This document shows, in pieces, positions 17,133 to 25,974 of a stretch of DNA of 64,000 bases (its first letter is position 1; the number at the start of each line of letters is the position of its first letter). Position numbers and translations under genes: made by a program. This DNA comes from Gandjariella thermophila (GTDB lineage: Bacteria > Actinomycetota > Actinomycetes > Mycobacteriales > Pseudonocardiaceae). The stretch lies in contig NZ_BJFL01000004.1 in assembly GCF_005405885.1 (NCBI RefSeq), forward strand, positions 124,001 through 188,000, written 5' to 3'. Under the pieces are notes generated by a model, which did not search any database, was not told the origin of the DNA, and saw only the letters and a program-made list of their open reading frames with translations.

Positions 17133-17921
17133 ATGGGCAACACAGATGGCACAGGCCGGGGTTCGCCCGCCCTCGTTCAGTCGGTCGACCGAGCCGTCAG
17201 CGTGCTCGAGCTGTTGGCGACCCACGGCGAGTTGGGCATCACGGAACTGGCCAGAGAGATGGAGGTGCACAAGTCGACGGTGTCCCGCCTCGTCAGCGTG
17301 CTGGAGTCGCGCGGGCTGGTGGAGCAGCTCAGCGAGCGTGGCAAGTACGCCATCGGGTTCGGCGTGGTCCGACTGGCCGGGGCGGTGGCCGGCCGGATGG
17401 ACTTGGCCAAGCTCGGCCACCCGATCTGCCAGGAGCTTGCCGAGGAACTCGGCGAGACGGTGAACATCGCCGTCTCCGACGACGGCGCCGCCATCAACGT
17501 CAGCCAGGAGCGCGCGACCGCCGCCATCGCGGCAGAGAACTGGATCGGCCGGCGAACCCCGCTGCATGCCACATCCAGCGGCAAGATCCTGCTCACCGCG
17601 ATGTCGCCCGGCCAGCGGGAGAGGATCCTCAGCGATCCGCTGCCCAGCTACACGCCCTGCACGATCACCGACGTCGACGAGTTGCTGGCCACCATCGAGC
17701 GGGCGGCCAAGGACGGGTACGCCGTCTCCCTGGAGGAGCTGGAGGTCGGGCTGCACGCGGTGGCCGTGCCGGTGCGCGGCAGCCACGGCTCGGTGATCGC
17801 CGCGCTCAGCGCCAGCGGGCCGGCCTACCGCCTGTCCCGGCAGCGACTGCGGCAGATCGTGCCCACCATGAGCGCCGCCGCCGGGGAGCTCTCCGCGCAG
17901 CTCGGCTACTTCGCCGGCTGA
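17133..17921 (+). CDS. IclR-family transcriptional regulator
   Basis: A 262-residue regulator with an N-terminal winged helix (LVQSVDRAVSVLELLATHG; ITELAREMEVHKSTVSRLVS) and the IclR effector domain (ETVNIAVSDDGAAINVSQ; PLHATSSGKILLTAMSP; EVGLHAVAVPVRG). It stands at the edge of the glycine betaine island and is convergent with the binding-protein gene, so it is the best candidate for the island's regulator. No good ribosome site precedes the ATG; two TTAG-type hexamers just upstream (17114-17126) allow a short or absent leader. Confidence 0.9.
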   Translation: MGNTDGTGRGSPALVQSVDRAVSVLELLATHGELGITELAREMEVHKSTVSRLVSVLESRGLVEQLSERGKYAIGFGVVRLAGAVAGRMDLAKLGHPICQELAEELGETVNIAVSDDGAAINVSQERATAAIAAENWIGRRTPLHATSSGKILLTAMSPGQRERILSDPLPSYTPCTITDVDELLATIERAAKDGYAVSLEELEVGLHAVAVPVRGSHGSVIAALSASGPAYRLSRQRLRQIVPTMSAAAGELSAQLGYFAG

Positions 17922-17944
17922 CACCGCGCCGCCGGGCCGCCGGA

Positions 17945-18032
17945 GCGCGCCCGCCGGGACGTCCCGCATCGGAGGGGGCCCTTCGACCGGCGCCGGCGCG
18001 CCCGACCGGGCGGTGTAGCCCGGCGGGCGCGC
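17945..18032. terminator. Long-range inverted repeat between convergent genes
   Basis: A perfect 14-bp inverted repeat, GCGCGCCCGCCGGG (17945-17958) and its complement at 18019-18032, encloses about 60 bases between the IclR stop and the binding-protein stop. It is probably a bidirectional transcription terminator, with a larger loop than usual. Confidence 0.5.
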
Positions 18033-18084
18033 CGCGGCCGCCCCGGTGCGCATGCCTCGACGCCCGGCCGCCTCGCGCCGTTGC

Positions 18085-18993
18085 TCAGCCGGTGAAGCTG
18101 CTTGCCACCTGCGGGTTCTGGTTCAACCACTCCTTGGCGGCGTCCTGCTCGTGACCCTTGCCCTTCTGCTCGATGAGCTGTTCCAGGGTGCCGAGCTGGT
18201 GGTCGTCCAGGTGGAACTTCTTCAGCCAGCCCGTCACGTCGGGCTTGCTCTGGGCGAACTTCTGGCTGGTCACCGAGTGCAGCTCGTCCGGCTTACCCCA
18301 GGCGCCCTTCGGGTCCTGCAGCACCTTGATCGGGAACTTGGTGAACGCCAGGTGCGGGTGCCACAGCGTCACCACGATCGGCTTGTTCTCCTTGATGGCG
18401 CTGTCCAGCGAGGCCAGCATCGCCGGGGTGCTGCCCTCGGCGAGCTGGTACTCGCCGTTCAGCCCGTAGGCCGGCAGCACGTTGTTGCGCGCGATCCGCA
18501 TCTCGCCCGCGCCCGGCTCGATACCGACGATCTTGCCGTCGAACTGGCCGGCCTTGCCCTTCAGCTCGTCGATCGAGTTGATCTGCACGTAGTTGGGCAC
18601 GGCCAGCACCAGGTCCGCCGGGCTGTACCAGGACCCCACGTCGTTGAGCTTGCTGCCGAACTTCTCCCAGTAGGACTGGTGCGTGCTGGGCAGCCACGCG
18701 TCGAGGTAGGCGTCGACCTGGTTGTTCGCCAGCCCGGTGAACGTGCTGGCGATGTCCAGCTGCTGCAGGTTGACCTGGTAGCCCTTGCGCTCCAGCAACT
18801 CCTTCCACAGGTAGCTGGCCGCGATGTCCTCGTCCCAGCCCTGGACGACGGCGAGTGTCACGGACTTCGAGTTGCTGTCGCCCCCCGTGCCCCCCACGGT
18901 TGCCGACTTGCCGCTACAGCCCACCACCACCGCGAGCACGGCGGCGATGACGCCGGCCAGGACCATCCTCCCCCGTCGAGAGGTCACGAACAC
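18085..18993 (-). CDS. Glycine betaine/quaternary amine ABC transporter binding lipoprotein (ProX/OpuAC-type)
   Basis: A 302-residue lipoprotein (lipobox VVVGC, Cys26) with the OpuAC fold. Trp and Tyr residues that form the cation-binding aromatic box are visible in VVQGWDEDIA, DAYLDAWLPSTH and VTLWHPHLAF. I chose GTG 18993 because AAGGAG stands 9 bases upstream of it; the ATG at 19002 directly abuts that ribosome site and so is unlikely. Third gene of the ATPase-permease-binding protein operon. It supplies substrate to the downstream catabolic genes. Confidence 0.92.
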   Translation of the reverse strand: MFVTSRRGRMVLAGVIAAVLAVVVGCSGKSATVGGTGGDSNSKSVTLAVVQGWDEDIAASYLWKELLERKGYQVNLQQLDIASTFTGLANNQVDAYLDAWLPSTHQSYWEKFGSKLNDVGSWYSPADLVLAVPNYVQINSIDELKGKAGQFDGKIVGIEPGAGEMRIARNNVLPAYGLNGEYQLAEGSTPAMLASLDSAIKENKPIVVTLWHPHLAFTKFPIKVLQDPKGAWGKPDELHSVTSQKFAQSKPDVTGWLKKFHLDDHQLGTLEQLIEQKGKGHEQDAAKEWLNQNPQVASSFTG

Positions 18994-19060
18994 CAGATCC
19001 ATCTCCTTCGTATCGATAACAGCCGCCGCGGGAAAGAAGCATCGGCGGTGCTTGACTGCC

Positions 19061-19077
19061 GCTTCCGCGGGGGAAGC
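19061..19077 (-). other. Intercistronic hairpin in the betaine importer operon
   Basis: GCTTCC-GCGGG-GGAAGC forms a 6-bp stem with a 5-base loop in the 86-bp gap between permease and binding-protein genes. Such hairpins often set the relative amount of binding protein; function here is inferred. Confidence 0.35.
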
Positions 19078-19088
19078 TGCGTCGGCGG

Positions 19089-20021
19089 TCAGGACGAGAC
19101 GGCCCCGAGCGGCGCCCGCTGGGCACCCGCCTCGGACGGCCGCGTCTGGGGACCCTTCCTAGGCCGCCACGGCAGCCAGGAGCCGGCGGGCCGCCGTGCC
19201 GTGGCCAGCGAGTTGGTCACGCGGTCGAGGAAGATGGCGAGGAAGACAACGGCGAGGCCGCCCTTGAAGCCCACGCCGACGTCGAGGGTGCTGATGCCCT
19301 GCACCACCACGGCGCCCAGGCCGCCCGCGCCGACCATGCCGGCGATCACCACCATGGACAGCGCCAGCATGATCACCTGGTTGACGCCGGCCATGATAGA
19401 CGGCATGGCCAGCGGCATCTGCACGTCGCGAAGTAGCTGGCGCGGCTTGGTGCCGAAGGCCAGCGCGGCCTCGACGACCTCCTTGTCCACCTGGCGGATG
19501 CCCAACTCGGTGAGCCGCACGGCGGGCGGGATGGCGAACACCGTGGTGGCCATGACACCGGGAACCACCCCGATGCCGAACAGGAACACCGAGGGGATCA
19601 GGTAGACGAACACCGGCAGCGTCTGCATGAAGTCCAGGATCGGCCGCACCACGTTGCTCACCGTGGCGTTGCGGGCCGCCCAGATGCCCACCGGCACGCC
19701 GATCAGCACCGCGATCACCGAGGCGACGATGACCACGGCGAGCGTCTGCATCGCCTGGGTCCACAGCTGCATCTGCTGGATGAGCAGGAAGGCGATCAGG
19801 GTGAACACGGCGAAGCCCCACCGCCGGGCGAGGAACGCGAGCACGGTGAACACCGCGGTGACGACCATCGCGTGCGGCGCGGTCAGCACGAACAGCACCG
19901 CGTTGATCAGCTCCACCATCACCGCCGACACGGCGTCGAACAGCGGTCCCAGGTGGCTCTTCAGCCAGTCGATCGCGACGTTGACCGGCTGGCCGATGTC
20001 GAAGTTCAGCAGGTCAGACAT
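19089..20021 (-). CDS. Glycine betaine ABC transporter permease (ProW/OpuAB-type)
   Basis: This 310-residue permease has an N-terminal extension, five to seven membrane segments and the BPD_transp_1 coupling region, here EAALAFGTKPRQLLRDVQMP (EAA loop). The run PVFVYLIPSVFLFGIGVVPG is typical of ProW homologues. Its start overlaps the ATPase gene by 8 bp. The C-terminal tail after the last helix is basic and Pro-rich. Confidence 0.93.
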   Translation of the reverse strand: MSDLLNFDIGQPVNVAIDWLKSHLGPLFDAVSAVMVELINAVLFVLTAPHAMVVTAVFTVLAFLARRWGFAVFTLIAFLLIQQMQLWTQAMQTLAVVIVASVIAVLIGVPVGIWAARNATVSNVVRPILDFMQTLPVFVYLIPSVFLFGIGVVPGVMATTVFAIPPAVRLTELGIRQVDKEVVEAALAFGTKPRQLLRDVQMPLAMPSIMAGVNQVIMLALSMVVIAGMVGAGGLGAVVVQGISTLDVGVGFKGGLAVVFLAIFLDRVTNSLATARRPAGSWLPWRPRKGPQTRPSEAGAQRAPLGAVSS

Positions 20022-21264
20022 GTGCCGCCCTCTCCGGGTTCGCCAGCGCGCCCAGCACCGCGGCCCTGGTCACCACGCCGAGCAGCCGACCGCCGTCGTC
20101 GGTCACCGCCAGCGGCACGCGGTGCTTGCCCACCACCGGGAACAGGTCGATGAGCGGGGTCTCCGGCCCGACTCTGGCGAAGTCGTCGCTGGTGCACTCG
20201 CCGACCGACACGACGGAGCCGCGGGCCGCCTGCGCCAGCCGGTCCTCGTCGGCCACGCCGAGCACCCGGTCGCCGGCGTCCAGCACGTACATCGCGGACG
20301 CCTCGATGTTGCTCAGCCGGCCGAGCACCTCCTGCGGGCTGTCCTGCTCGCCGGCGGTGACCACCGGCTCCCGCATGATGGTGCCCGCGGTCAGCACCCG
20401 CGAACGATCCACATCGGACACGAAGTCGGAGACGTACTCGTCGGCCGGCGCGGAGAGAATCTCCTGCCCGGTGCCGAGCTGGACGACCTTGCCGCCGCGC
20501 ATCACCATGATCTGGTCACCGAGGCGCATGGCCTCGTTCAGGTCGTGCGTGACGAACACGACCGTGCGCCGCAGCTCGTGCTGCAGCTGCAGCAACAGGT
20601 CCTGCATATCCCGGCGGATCAGCGGGTCCAGCGCGCTGAACGGCTCGTCCATCAGCAGGATCTCCGCGTCGGTGGCCAGCGCGCGGGCCAGCCCGACCCG
20701 CTGCCGCATGCCGCCGGACAGCTCGTCCGGCCGGCTTTCCCCCCACTTCTCCAGGCCGACCTGGCGCAACGCCCACTCGGCGCGCTCGTTCTGCTCCGCC
20801 TCGGCGGCCCGGCGGACCCGCAGACCGTAGGACACGTTCTGCCGCACCGTGCGGTGCGGGAACAGCGCGAAGTGCTGGAAGACCATGCTCACCTTGCGGT
20901 TGCGCAGCTCGCGCAGTTCGGGGGGACTCATCGCGGCGACGTCGCGGCCCTCGATGAGCAACTCGCCGGCAGTCGGCTCGACCAACCGGTTGACCATGCG
21001 GAGCAGGGTGGACTTGCCGGAGCCGGACAGTCCCATCACCACGAACAGTTCGCCGCGGTTGACCGTGAAGCTCACCCCGTCGACGGCGACCACCCGCTGT
21101 CCGGCCTGCCCGGCGGCGCCGCGCGGGCGCCATCGCCTCCGTTGTCCAGAACGGTCATCCGAACCGAACACCTTGGTCAGCCCCCGACCTTCGATCACCG
21201 GATCCCCTGGGGAATCCGTTGGCCCGCTTGACACGGGCTCCGCGACCGCTGACCTGGTCGCCAC
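20014..21264 (-). CDS. Glycine betaine ABC transporter ATPase with CBS domains (ProV/OpuAA-type)
   Basis: A 416-residue ATPase with Walker A GLSGSGKST, Q loop VFQHFALFPHRTV, signature LSGGMRQRVGLARAL and Walker B ILLMDEPFSALD, followed by two CBS domains (from about residue 280; osmosensing modules in this family). I place the start at GTG 21264 because GGGAGG lies 9 bases upstream. An ATG at 21297 lacks a ribosome site and would sit inside a perfect palindrome. First gene of the importer operon. Confidence 0.93.
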   Translation of the reverse strand: MATRSAVAEPVSSGPTDSPGDPVIEGRGLTKVFGSDDRSGQRRRWRPRGAAGQAGQRVVAVDGVSFTVNRGELFVVMGLSGSGKSTLLRMVNRLVEPTAGELLIEGRDVAAMSPPELRELRNRKVSMVFQHFALFPHRTVRQNVSYGLRVRRAAEAEQNERAEWALRQVGLEKWGESRPDELSGGMRQRVGLARALATDAEILLMDEPFSALDPLIRRDMQDLLLQLQHELRRTVVFVTHDLNEAMRLGDQIMVMRGGKVVQLGTGQEILSAPADEYVSDFVSDVDRSRVLTAGTIMREPVVTAGEQDSPQEVLGRLSNIEASAMYVLDAGDRVLGVADEDRLAQAARGSVVSVGECTSDDFARVGPETPLIDLFPVVGKHRVPLAVTDDGGRLLGVVTRAAVLGALANPERAAHV

Positions 21265-21288
21265 CGTCTGCCACCTCCCGAAGCCGCC

Positions 21289-21305
21289 GTTTCGCATAGC
21301 GAAAC
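21289..21305. promoter_or_regulatory. Perfect 17-bp operator-like dyad upstream of the betaine importer
   Basis: GTTTCGC-ATA-GCGAAAC is a perfect 7+3+7 palindrome starting 25 bases upstream of the chosen ATPase start. Size and position suit a dimeric repressor or activator; the IclR protein at 17133 is the nearest candidate. No second exact copy was found in the window. Confidence 0.7.
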
Positions 21306-21458
21306 AATCTTCTAATGTGGACAACCATGCGCCGCCCGTGACACAGCCGTCAAGTGTTCGAGCTTTCTCGTTTGAGATGCGTCACTCTCGGCAGAAGATT
21401 GCCTCACACAGCGCGTGGTGCCTGTGGCAGACGGTGTATCGGGTGTGTGCCGATCGGT

Positions 21459-22649
21459 CTACCGCGCGTGGATCGCGGCCAATTGGCGGCGAAGTTTGGT
21501 GAACAGTCGCGGACTGTCGAAGGCAAGCACACCAACCACTGCGCCGTCGCGGTGATACGTTGCCACGAAACGACGATCCGCCGGCGCACCGTCGACGAAC
21601 CGCACCTCGCCGGTCGGATCGACCTGGCCGGCGAACTGGATACGCACCCCGTACTGCTCGGACCAGACATAGCCGTCGGCCGCGTGGCGGGCCACGGTGC
21701 GCCCGGCGAGCAGGTTGCGCACCGCGGTCGCCGGCGTCGCCGCGGCGTTCGACCAGTGCTCGTGGCGCACCCGGCGCCCGGTGGCGTCCGCCTGGTAGCG
21801 CGCCACGTCGCCGGCGGCGACCACGTTGGGCAGCCGCGTCACGCAACCGGCGTCGCAGAGCACCCCGTCGTCCACGGCGATGCCGGAACCGGCGAGCCAC
21901 TCCGTGGCCGGACGCATCCCCACGCCGACCACCACGACGTCGGCGTCGACGCGCCCGCCGTCACTCAACTCGACCGCGGTGACCCGGCGGCCACCGGCAC
22001 CGTCCGGGACGCTGACCAGCCCGGCGACCGACACGCCGCAGCGCAGGTCCACGCCGTGGTCGGTGTGCAGGTCCGCGCACACCGCGCCGATCCGCTCGCC
22101 GAGCACCCGGGACAGCGGCACCGGCAGCGCCTCGATCACCGTGACCGGCACGCCGAGCGCGTGGCAGGAGGACGCCACCTCGGCGCCGACGAAACCGCCG
22201 CCGACCACCGCCACCCGGGTCGCGCCGGCGAGCAGGTCCGCGCGCAGCGCCAGCGCGTCGTCCAGGGTACGCAGCACGTGCACGCCGCGGATCCCGCGCG
22301 CGCCGGGAAGCCGCCGCGCCACCCCGCCGGTGGCGATCACCACGCCGTCCACCGGCAGTTCCGACCCGGTGGACAGGACCAGGGCGCCAGCCGGCGGCAC
22401 CAACCGCTCGGCCCGCACGCCCAGCCACATCTCGGCGGACAGCCGCGCCACCTCGCCGTCGTCCAGCAGCGCGATCTCCGCCCGAGTCGCCTTGCCCAGC
22501 AACACGTCCTTGGACAGCGGCGGCCGGTCGTACGGCTGATGTGCCTCCGCGCCGACGACGACCAGCCGCCCCGCGTAGCCCTGGGCGCGCAGTTCCTGGG
22601 CCGCGCGCACGCCGGCCAGCGACGCGCCGACCACGGCGATCGTTCTCAC
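21459..22649 (-). CDS. FAD/NAD(P)-dependent ferredoxin reductase
   Basis: A 396-residue pyridine-nucleotide-disulfide-type oxidoreductase of the kind that serves Rieske and P450 systems. It has the FAD loop VVGASLAGVRAAQEL at the N-terminus, YDRPPLSKDVLL, an NAD(P) loop VAVVGGGFVGAEVASSC in the middle and the late FAD-binding VVAAGDVARY; a reductase_C domain follows. GTG 22649 is the start because AAGGGGG lies 7 bases upstream and the FAD motif follows directly. It would pass electrons from NAD(P)H to the Rieske ferredoxin encoded just upstream. Confidence 0.92.
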   Translation of the reverse strand: MRTIAVVGASLAGVRAAQELRAQGYAGRLVVVGAEAHQPYDRPPLSKDVLLGKATRAEIALLDDGEVARLSAEMWLGVRAERLVPPAGALVLSTGSELPVDGVVIATGGVARRLPGARGIRGVHVLRTLDDALALRADLLAGATRVAVVGGGFVGAEVASSCHALGVPVTVIEALPVPLSRVLGERIGAVCADLHTDHGVDLRCGVSVAGLVSVPDGAGGRRVTAVELSDGGRVDADVVVVGVGMRPATEWLAGSGIAVDDGVLCDAGCVTRLPNVVAAGDVARYQADATGRRVRHEHWSNAAATPATAVRNLLAGRTVARHAADGYVWSEQYGVRIQFAGQVDPTGEVRFVDGAPADRRFVATYHRDGAVVGVLAFDSPRLFTKLRRQLAAIHAR

Positions 22650-22740
22650 GCGACGCCCCCTTCTTCGCGAGGTCGCGCGCGGCCCTGCGGCCCGGGCGCG
22701 CGCGTGGTGTGCTTGCCGGCTGCCGCGCTCGGCACCGGCG

Positions 22741-23058
22741 TCACGCGACACCCTCGGTCGGCGGGGTGTCCACGTAGACCACGCCGTCGTACACGTGCAC
22801 CGGGTAGACGTTCACCGGCCGCTTGGCGGGCAGGCAGGTGGGCATCCCGGTGCGCAGGTCGAAGGACGCGGCGTGCAGCGGGCATTCCACGAAGCAGCCT
22901 TCCAGCCAGCCGTCCGCGAGGGACGCGTCCTGGTGGGTGCAGGTGTCGTCGATCGCGTACAGCGCACCGTCGACGTTGAACACCGCGATTGGCACGTGCG
23001 CGGAGACGCGCACCGACTCGCCGGGAGGCAGGTCGACCAGGCGACAGGCTTCGATCAT
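22741..23058 (-). CDS. Rieske-type [2Fe-2S] ferredoxin
   Basis: A 105-residue single-domain Rieske ferredoxin with both cluster motifs, CTHQDASL and CPLHAASFD, separated by 15 residues. The ATG at 23058 has GGAGGGGG upstream. It is transcribed with the reductase (91-base gap) and divergently from the dimethylglycine oxidase and oxygenase genes. It is the likely electron donor of the Rieske oxygenase at 27157, replacing the GbcB-type flavodoxin reductase used in other betaine systems. Confidence 0.93.
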   Translation of the reverse strand: MIEACRLVDLPPGESVRVSAHVPIAVFNVDGALYAIDDTCTHQDASLADGWLEGCFVECPLHAASFDLRTGMPTCLPAKRPVNVYPVHVYDGVVYVDTPPTEGVA

Positions 23059-23236
23059 GAGTGAAGTCCCCCTCCGTTGCGGCATCCAGAACGTGGCTTG
23101 AATGCTGCAACAGCGTGCTGGTTTGCCGCGGTCGCGTCAAGGGGCTCCGGCAGGCTACCCGGCGGTCACTTCCGCCCAGGCTTTCTTGCTGCTCGCAACG
23201 GTTTCCCGGGGCGGGAGACCGACCACGAATGACGTA

Positions 23237-23265
23237 TTGACACGGCCGCACGCGGCTCGCATCGT
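23237..23265 (+). promoter_or_regulatory. Candidate promoter of the betaine catabolic operon
   Basis: TTGACA (23237-23242), a 17-bp spacer and CATCGT (23260-23265) form a sigma-A-like promoter in the 450-bp divergent region 23059-23508. The start point would be about 240 bases before the dimethylglycine oxidase gene, leaving a long leader. I looked for a glycine riboswitch in it and saw none. Confidence 0.45.
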
Positions 23266-23392
23266 GTTGCATCACGCGAGTCGCGTCTCGCTTAACACAA
23301 CAAATACCGGACGTTCTGACCGCCGTAACACCGCGCACCGCCGCGCCGTCGCCGTGCCCGCCGTTCCGCACCGATCCCAGGAGGACGTGGCC

Positions 23393-23509
23393 GTGACCCA
23401 CCACACCGCCGCCCCGAGCCACCGCCGTACCCGTCGAAGAAGCGAGCGCCGACCGACATTCCACAGTGGACAAGTCCGCAGTGGACGGAGCGGGGAGGTG
23501 ATGCGCTGA
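23393..23509 (+). CDS. Small 38-codon ORF coupled to the dimethylglycine oxidase gene
   Basis: GTG 23393 is preceded by a strong ribosome site (AGGAGG, 8 bases) and opens a frame of 38 codons encoding a very basic peptide (RRTRRRSERRPTF). Its TGA overlaps the ATG of the next gene as TGATG, a classical coupling arrangement. It may be a leader peptide controlling the operon or a small basic protein; no family was recognised. Confidence 0.5.
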   Translation: MTHHTAAPSHRRTRRRSERRPTFHSGQVRSGRSGEVMR

Positions 23510-25959
23510 TGGGCGGCGGGCCGCGGGTGGTCGTCATCGGCGCCGGCATCGTCGGTTGCGCGCTGGCCGACGAGCTCACCGCGCGCGGCTGGACCGACGT
23601 CACCGTGCTGGAGCAGGGCGAGCTGTTCGCCACTGGCGGATCCAGCTCGCACGCGCCGGGTCTGGTGTTCCAGACGACCGGCTGCAAGACGCTGACCGAC
23701 CTGGCGCGCTACACCGTGGGCAAGTACCGCGAGCTGACCCTGGACGGCGCGTGGTGCTTCCGGCCGGTGGGCGGGCTGGAGGTGGCCACCACCCCGGAGC
23801 GCTGGGCCGACCTCAAGCGCCGGCACGGCTGGGCCACCTCCTGGGGCGTGCCGAGCCACCTGCGCACGCCGGAGGAGTGCGCCGCGCTGCACCCGCTGCT
23901 CGACCCGGACGCGATCCTGGGCGGCTTCCACATCCCCGGCGACGGCCTGGCCAAGCCGCTGCGCGCGGCCGAGGCACAGGCCCGGCGGGCGATGGCGCGC
24001 GGCGCGCGGTTCCTGGCCCGGCAGAAGGTGACCGCCATCCAGCGTTCCGCCGGCAAGGTCACCGGCGTGGTCACCGAGACCGACAGCTTCCGGGCCAACG
24101 TGGTGATCAGCTGTGCCGGCATGTGGGGCCCGCTGATCGGCCGGATGGTCGACCTGGTGGTGCCGCTGGTGCCGATGGCGCACCAGTACGCCAGGACCGG
24201 GCCGGTCGCGGCGATCGCCGGCGCCAACGACGAGCGCACCGAGGCGAGCCTGCCCATCCTCCGGCACCAGGACGCCGACCTGTACTTCCGCGAGCACGTG
24301 GACCGCATCGGCATCGGCGCGTACGGGCACCGGCCGATGCCGCTCGCCCCCGACGAGATCGGCGACCCGCGGGCGATGGCCGGGATGCCGTCGGAGCGGC
24401 CGTTCACCCCGCCCGACTTCGAGGAGTCCTGGCGGGCCGCGGTGGACCTGCTGCCCGCGCTCGGCGAGACCAAGGTCGAGGAGGGCATCAACGGCCTGTT
24501 CTCGTTCACCCCGGACGGCAATCCGCTGCTCGGGGAGCATCCCGACCTGGCCGGGTTCTGGGTCGCCGAGGCGGTGTGGATCACCCACTCCGCCGGCGCG
24601 GCCAGGGCGATGGCCGAGTGGCTGGTGGACGGCCAGCCCGGGGTGGACCTGCACGGCTGCGAGCTGTCCCGGTTCGAGCCGGCCCAGCTCTCCCCGGAGT
24701 ACGTGCACGCACGGAGCTGCCGCAGCTTCGTCGAGGTCTACGACATCGTGCACCCGTCGCAGCCCGCCGAGGTGCTGCGCCCGCTGCGCACCGGCCCGTT
24801 CCACGAGCGCCAGCAGCGGCTGGGCGCGGTGTTCAGCGAGGCCGCCGGATGGGAACGCCCACTGTGGTACGAGGCCAACGCGGACCTGCCGGAGGTGGCG
24901 CGGGTGCCGCCGCGCACCGGCTGGGCCGCCCGGTACTGGTCGCCGACCGCCGGCGCGGAGGCGCTGGTGGCCCGGCAGAGGGTGGCGATGTTCGACATGA
25001 CCCCGCTGAAGCGGCTGTCCGTCACCGGGCCCGGCGCGCTGGACTTCCTGCAGACCATGACCAGCAACCAGATCGCGAAGAAGCCGGGCACGGTGACCTA
25101 CACGCTGATGCTGGACGAGGCCGGCGGCATCCGCAGCGACCTCACCGTGGCCCGGCTTGGCGAGCAGCAGTTCCAGGTCGGCGCGAACGGCAACCTGGAC
25201 CTGGCCCGGCTGCGCCGCTGGCTGCCCCCGGATGGTTCGGTGCGGATCGACGACATCACCCCAGGCACTTGCTGCGTCGGCCTGTGGGGACCGCTTGCCA
25301 GGGCGGTACTGCGGCCGCTCACCCGGGAGGACGTCTCCGCCGAGGCGATGCGGTACTTCCAGGCCCGGCAGTTCTCCGTGGCCGGCGTCCCGGTCACCGC
25401 GCTGCGCCTGTCCTACGTGGGCGAGCTGGGCTGGGAGCTGTACACCACGGCGGACCTCGGCCGCGCGCTGTGGGACGCGCTGTGGGACGCCGGGCAGGAA
25501 CACGGGATCATCGCGGCCGGCCGCGCCGCGTTCACCAGCATGCGCCTGGAGAAGGGCTACCGGTCCTGGGGCACCGACATGACCGGCGAGCACGACCCGT
25601 ATGAGGCGGGGGTCGGTTTCGCGGTGCGGATGGACAAGGGCTACTTCGTCGGCCGGGACGCGCTGGCCGGCCGGTCCCCGGACACCGTGCGGCGCCGGCT
25701 GGTCCCGCTGGTCAGCGACGACCCGGGCGCGGTGGTGATGGGATCGGAGCCGGTGTTCGTGGCCGGCACGCCCGCCGGCTACGTCACCAGCGCCGCCTTC
25801 GGCCACACCGTCGGGCAGTGCATCGCGTACGCGTGGCTCCCCGCCGAGGCCGCGGTGCCCGGCCGGCCGGTGGACGTCGAGTACTTCGGCGACCGGCTGC
25901 CCTACCGGGTCGCCGAGGAACCGCTGTTCGACCCGCGGATGACCCGGCTCCGCGCCTGA
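23509..25959 (+). CDS. Dimethylglycine oxidase/dehydrogenase-like protein (DAO + GcvT)
   Basis: This 816-residue protein has an FAD-dependent DAO domain (VVVIGAGIVGCALADEL at residue 5, SSSHAPGLVFQT near 45, where the family usually carries its flavin-linked His), a middle FAO_M domain, and C-terminal GcvT and GcvT_C folate-binding domains (about residues 430-816; LSVTGPGALDFLQTMTSNQI, YVGELGWELY). It matches in size and layout the approximately 830-residue dimethylglycine oxidases, which demethylate dimethylglycine to sarcosine and pass the methyl carbon to tetrahydrofolate. Next gene begins 15 bases after its stop. Confidence 0.9.
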   Translation: MGGGPRVVVIGAGIVGCALADELTARGWTDVTVLEQGELFATGGSSSHAPGLVFQTTGCKTLTDLARYTVGKYRELTLDGAWCFRPVGGLEVATTPERWADLKRRHGWATSWGVPSHLRTPEECAALHPLLDPDAILGGFHIPGDGLAKPLRAAEAQARRAMARGARFLARQKVTAIQRSAGKVTGVVTETDSFRANVVISCAGMWGPLIGRMVDLVVPLVPMAHQYARTGPVAAIAGANDERTEASLPILRHQDADLYFREHVDRIGIGAYGHRPMPLAPDEIGDPRAMAGMPSERPFTPPDFEESWRAAVDLLPALGETKVEEGINGLFSFTPDGNPLLGEHPDLAGFWVAEAVWITHSAGAARAMAEWLVDGQPGVDLHGCELSRFEPAQLSPEYVHARSCRSFVEVYDIVHPSQPAEVLRPLRTGPFHERQQRLGAVFSEAAGWERPLWYEANADLPEVARVPPRTGWAARYWSPTAGAEALVARQRVAMFDMTPLKRLSVTGPGALDFLQTMTSNQIAKKPGTVTYTLMLDEAGGIRSDLTVARLGEQQFQVGANGNLDLARLRRWLPPDGSVRIDDITPGTCCVGLWGPLARAVLRPLTREDVSAEAMRYFQARQFSVAGVPVTALRLSYVGELGWELYTTADLGRALWDALWDAGQEHGIIAAGRAAFTSMRLEKGYRSWGTDMTGEHDPYEAGVGFAVRMDKGYFVGRDALAGRSPDTVRRRLVPLVSDDPGAVVMGSEPVFVAGTPAGYVTSAAFGHTVGQCIAYAWLPAEAAVPGRPVDVEYFGDRLPYRVAEEPLFDPRMTRLRA

Positions 25960-25974
25960 GGCCGAGGAGTTGCC

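Noticed and set aside
21295-21324. Upstream starts (ATG 21297, TTG 21324) for the betaine ATPase
   Set aside because: Neither has a ribosome site and the ATG lies in a perfect palindrome; GTG 21264 has GGGAGG at ideal spacing.
23059-23508. Glycine riboswitch in the leader of the dimethylglycine oxidase operon
   Set aside because: The product of the pathway is glycine, but I could not find the conserved glycine-aptamer blocks; the region is better explained by a promoter and a small ORF.
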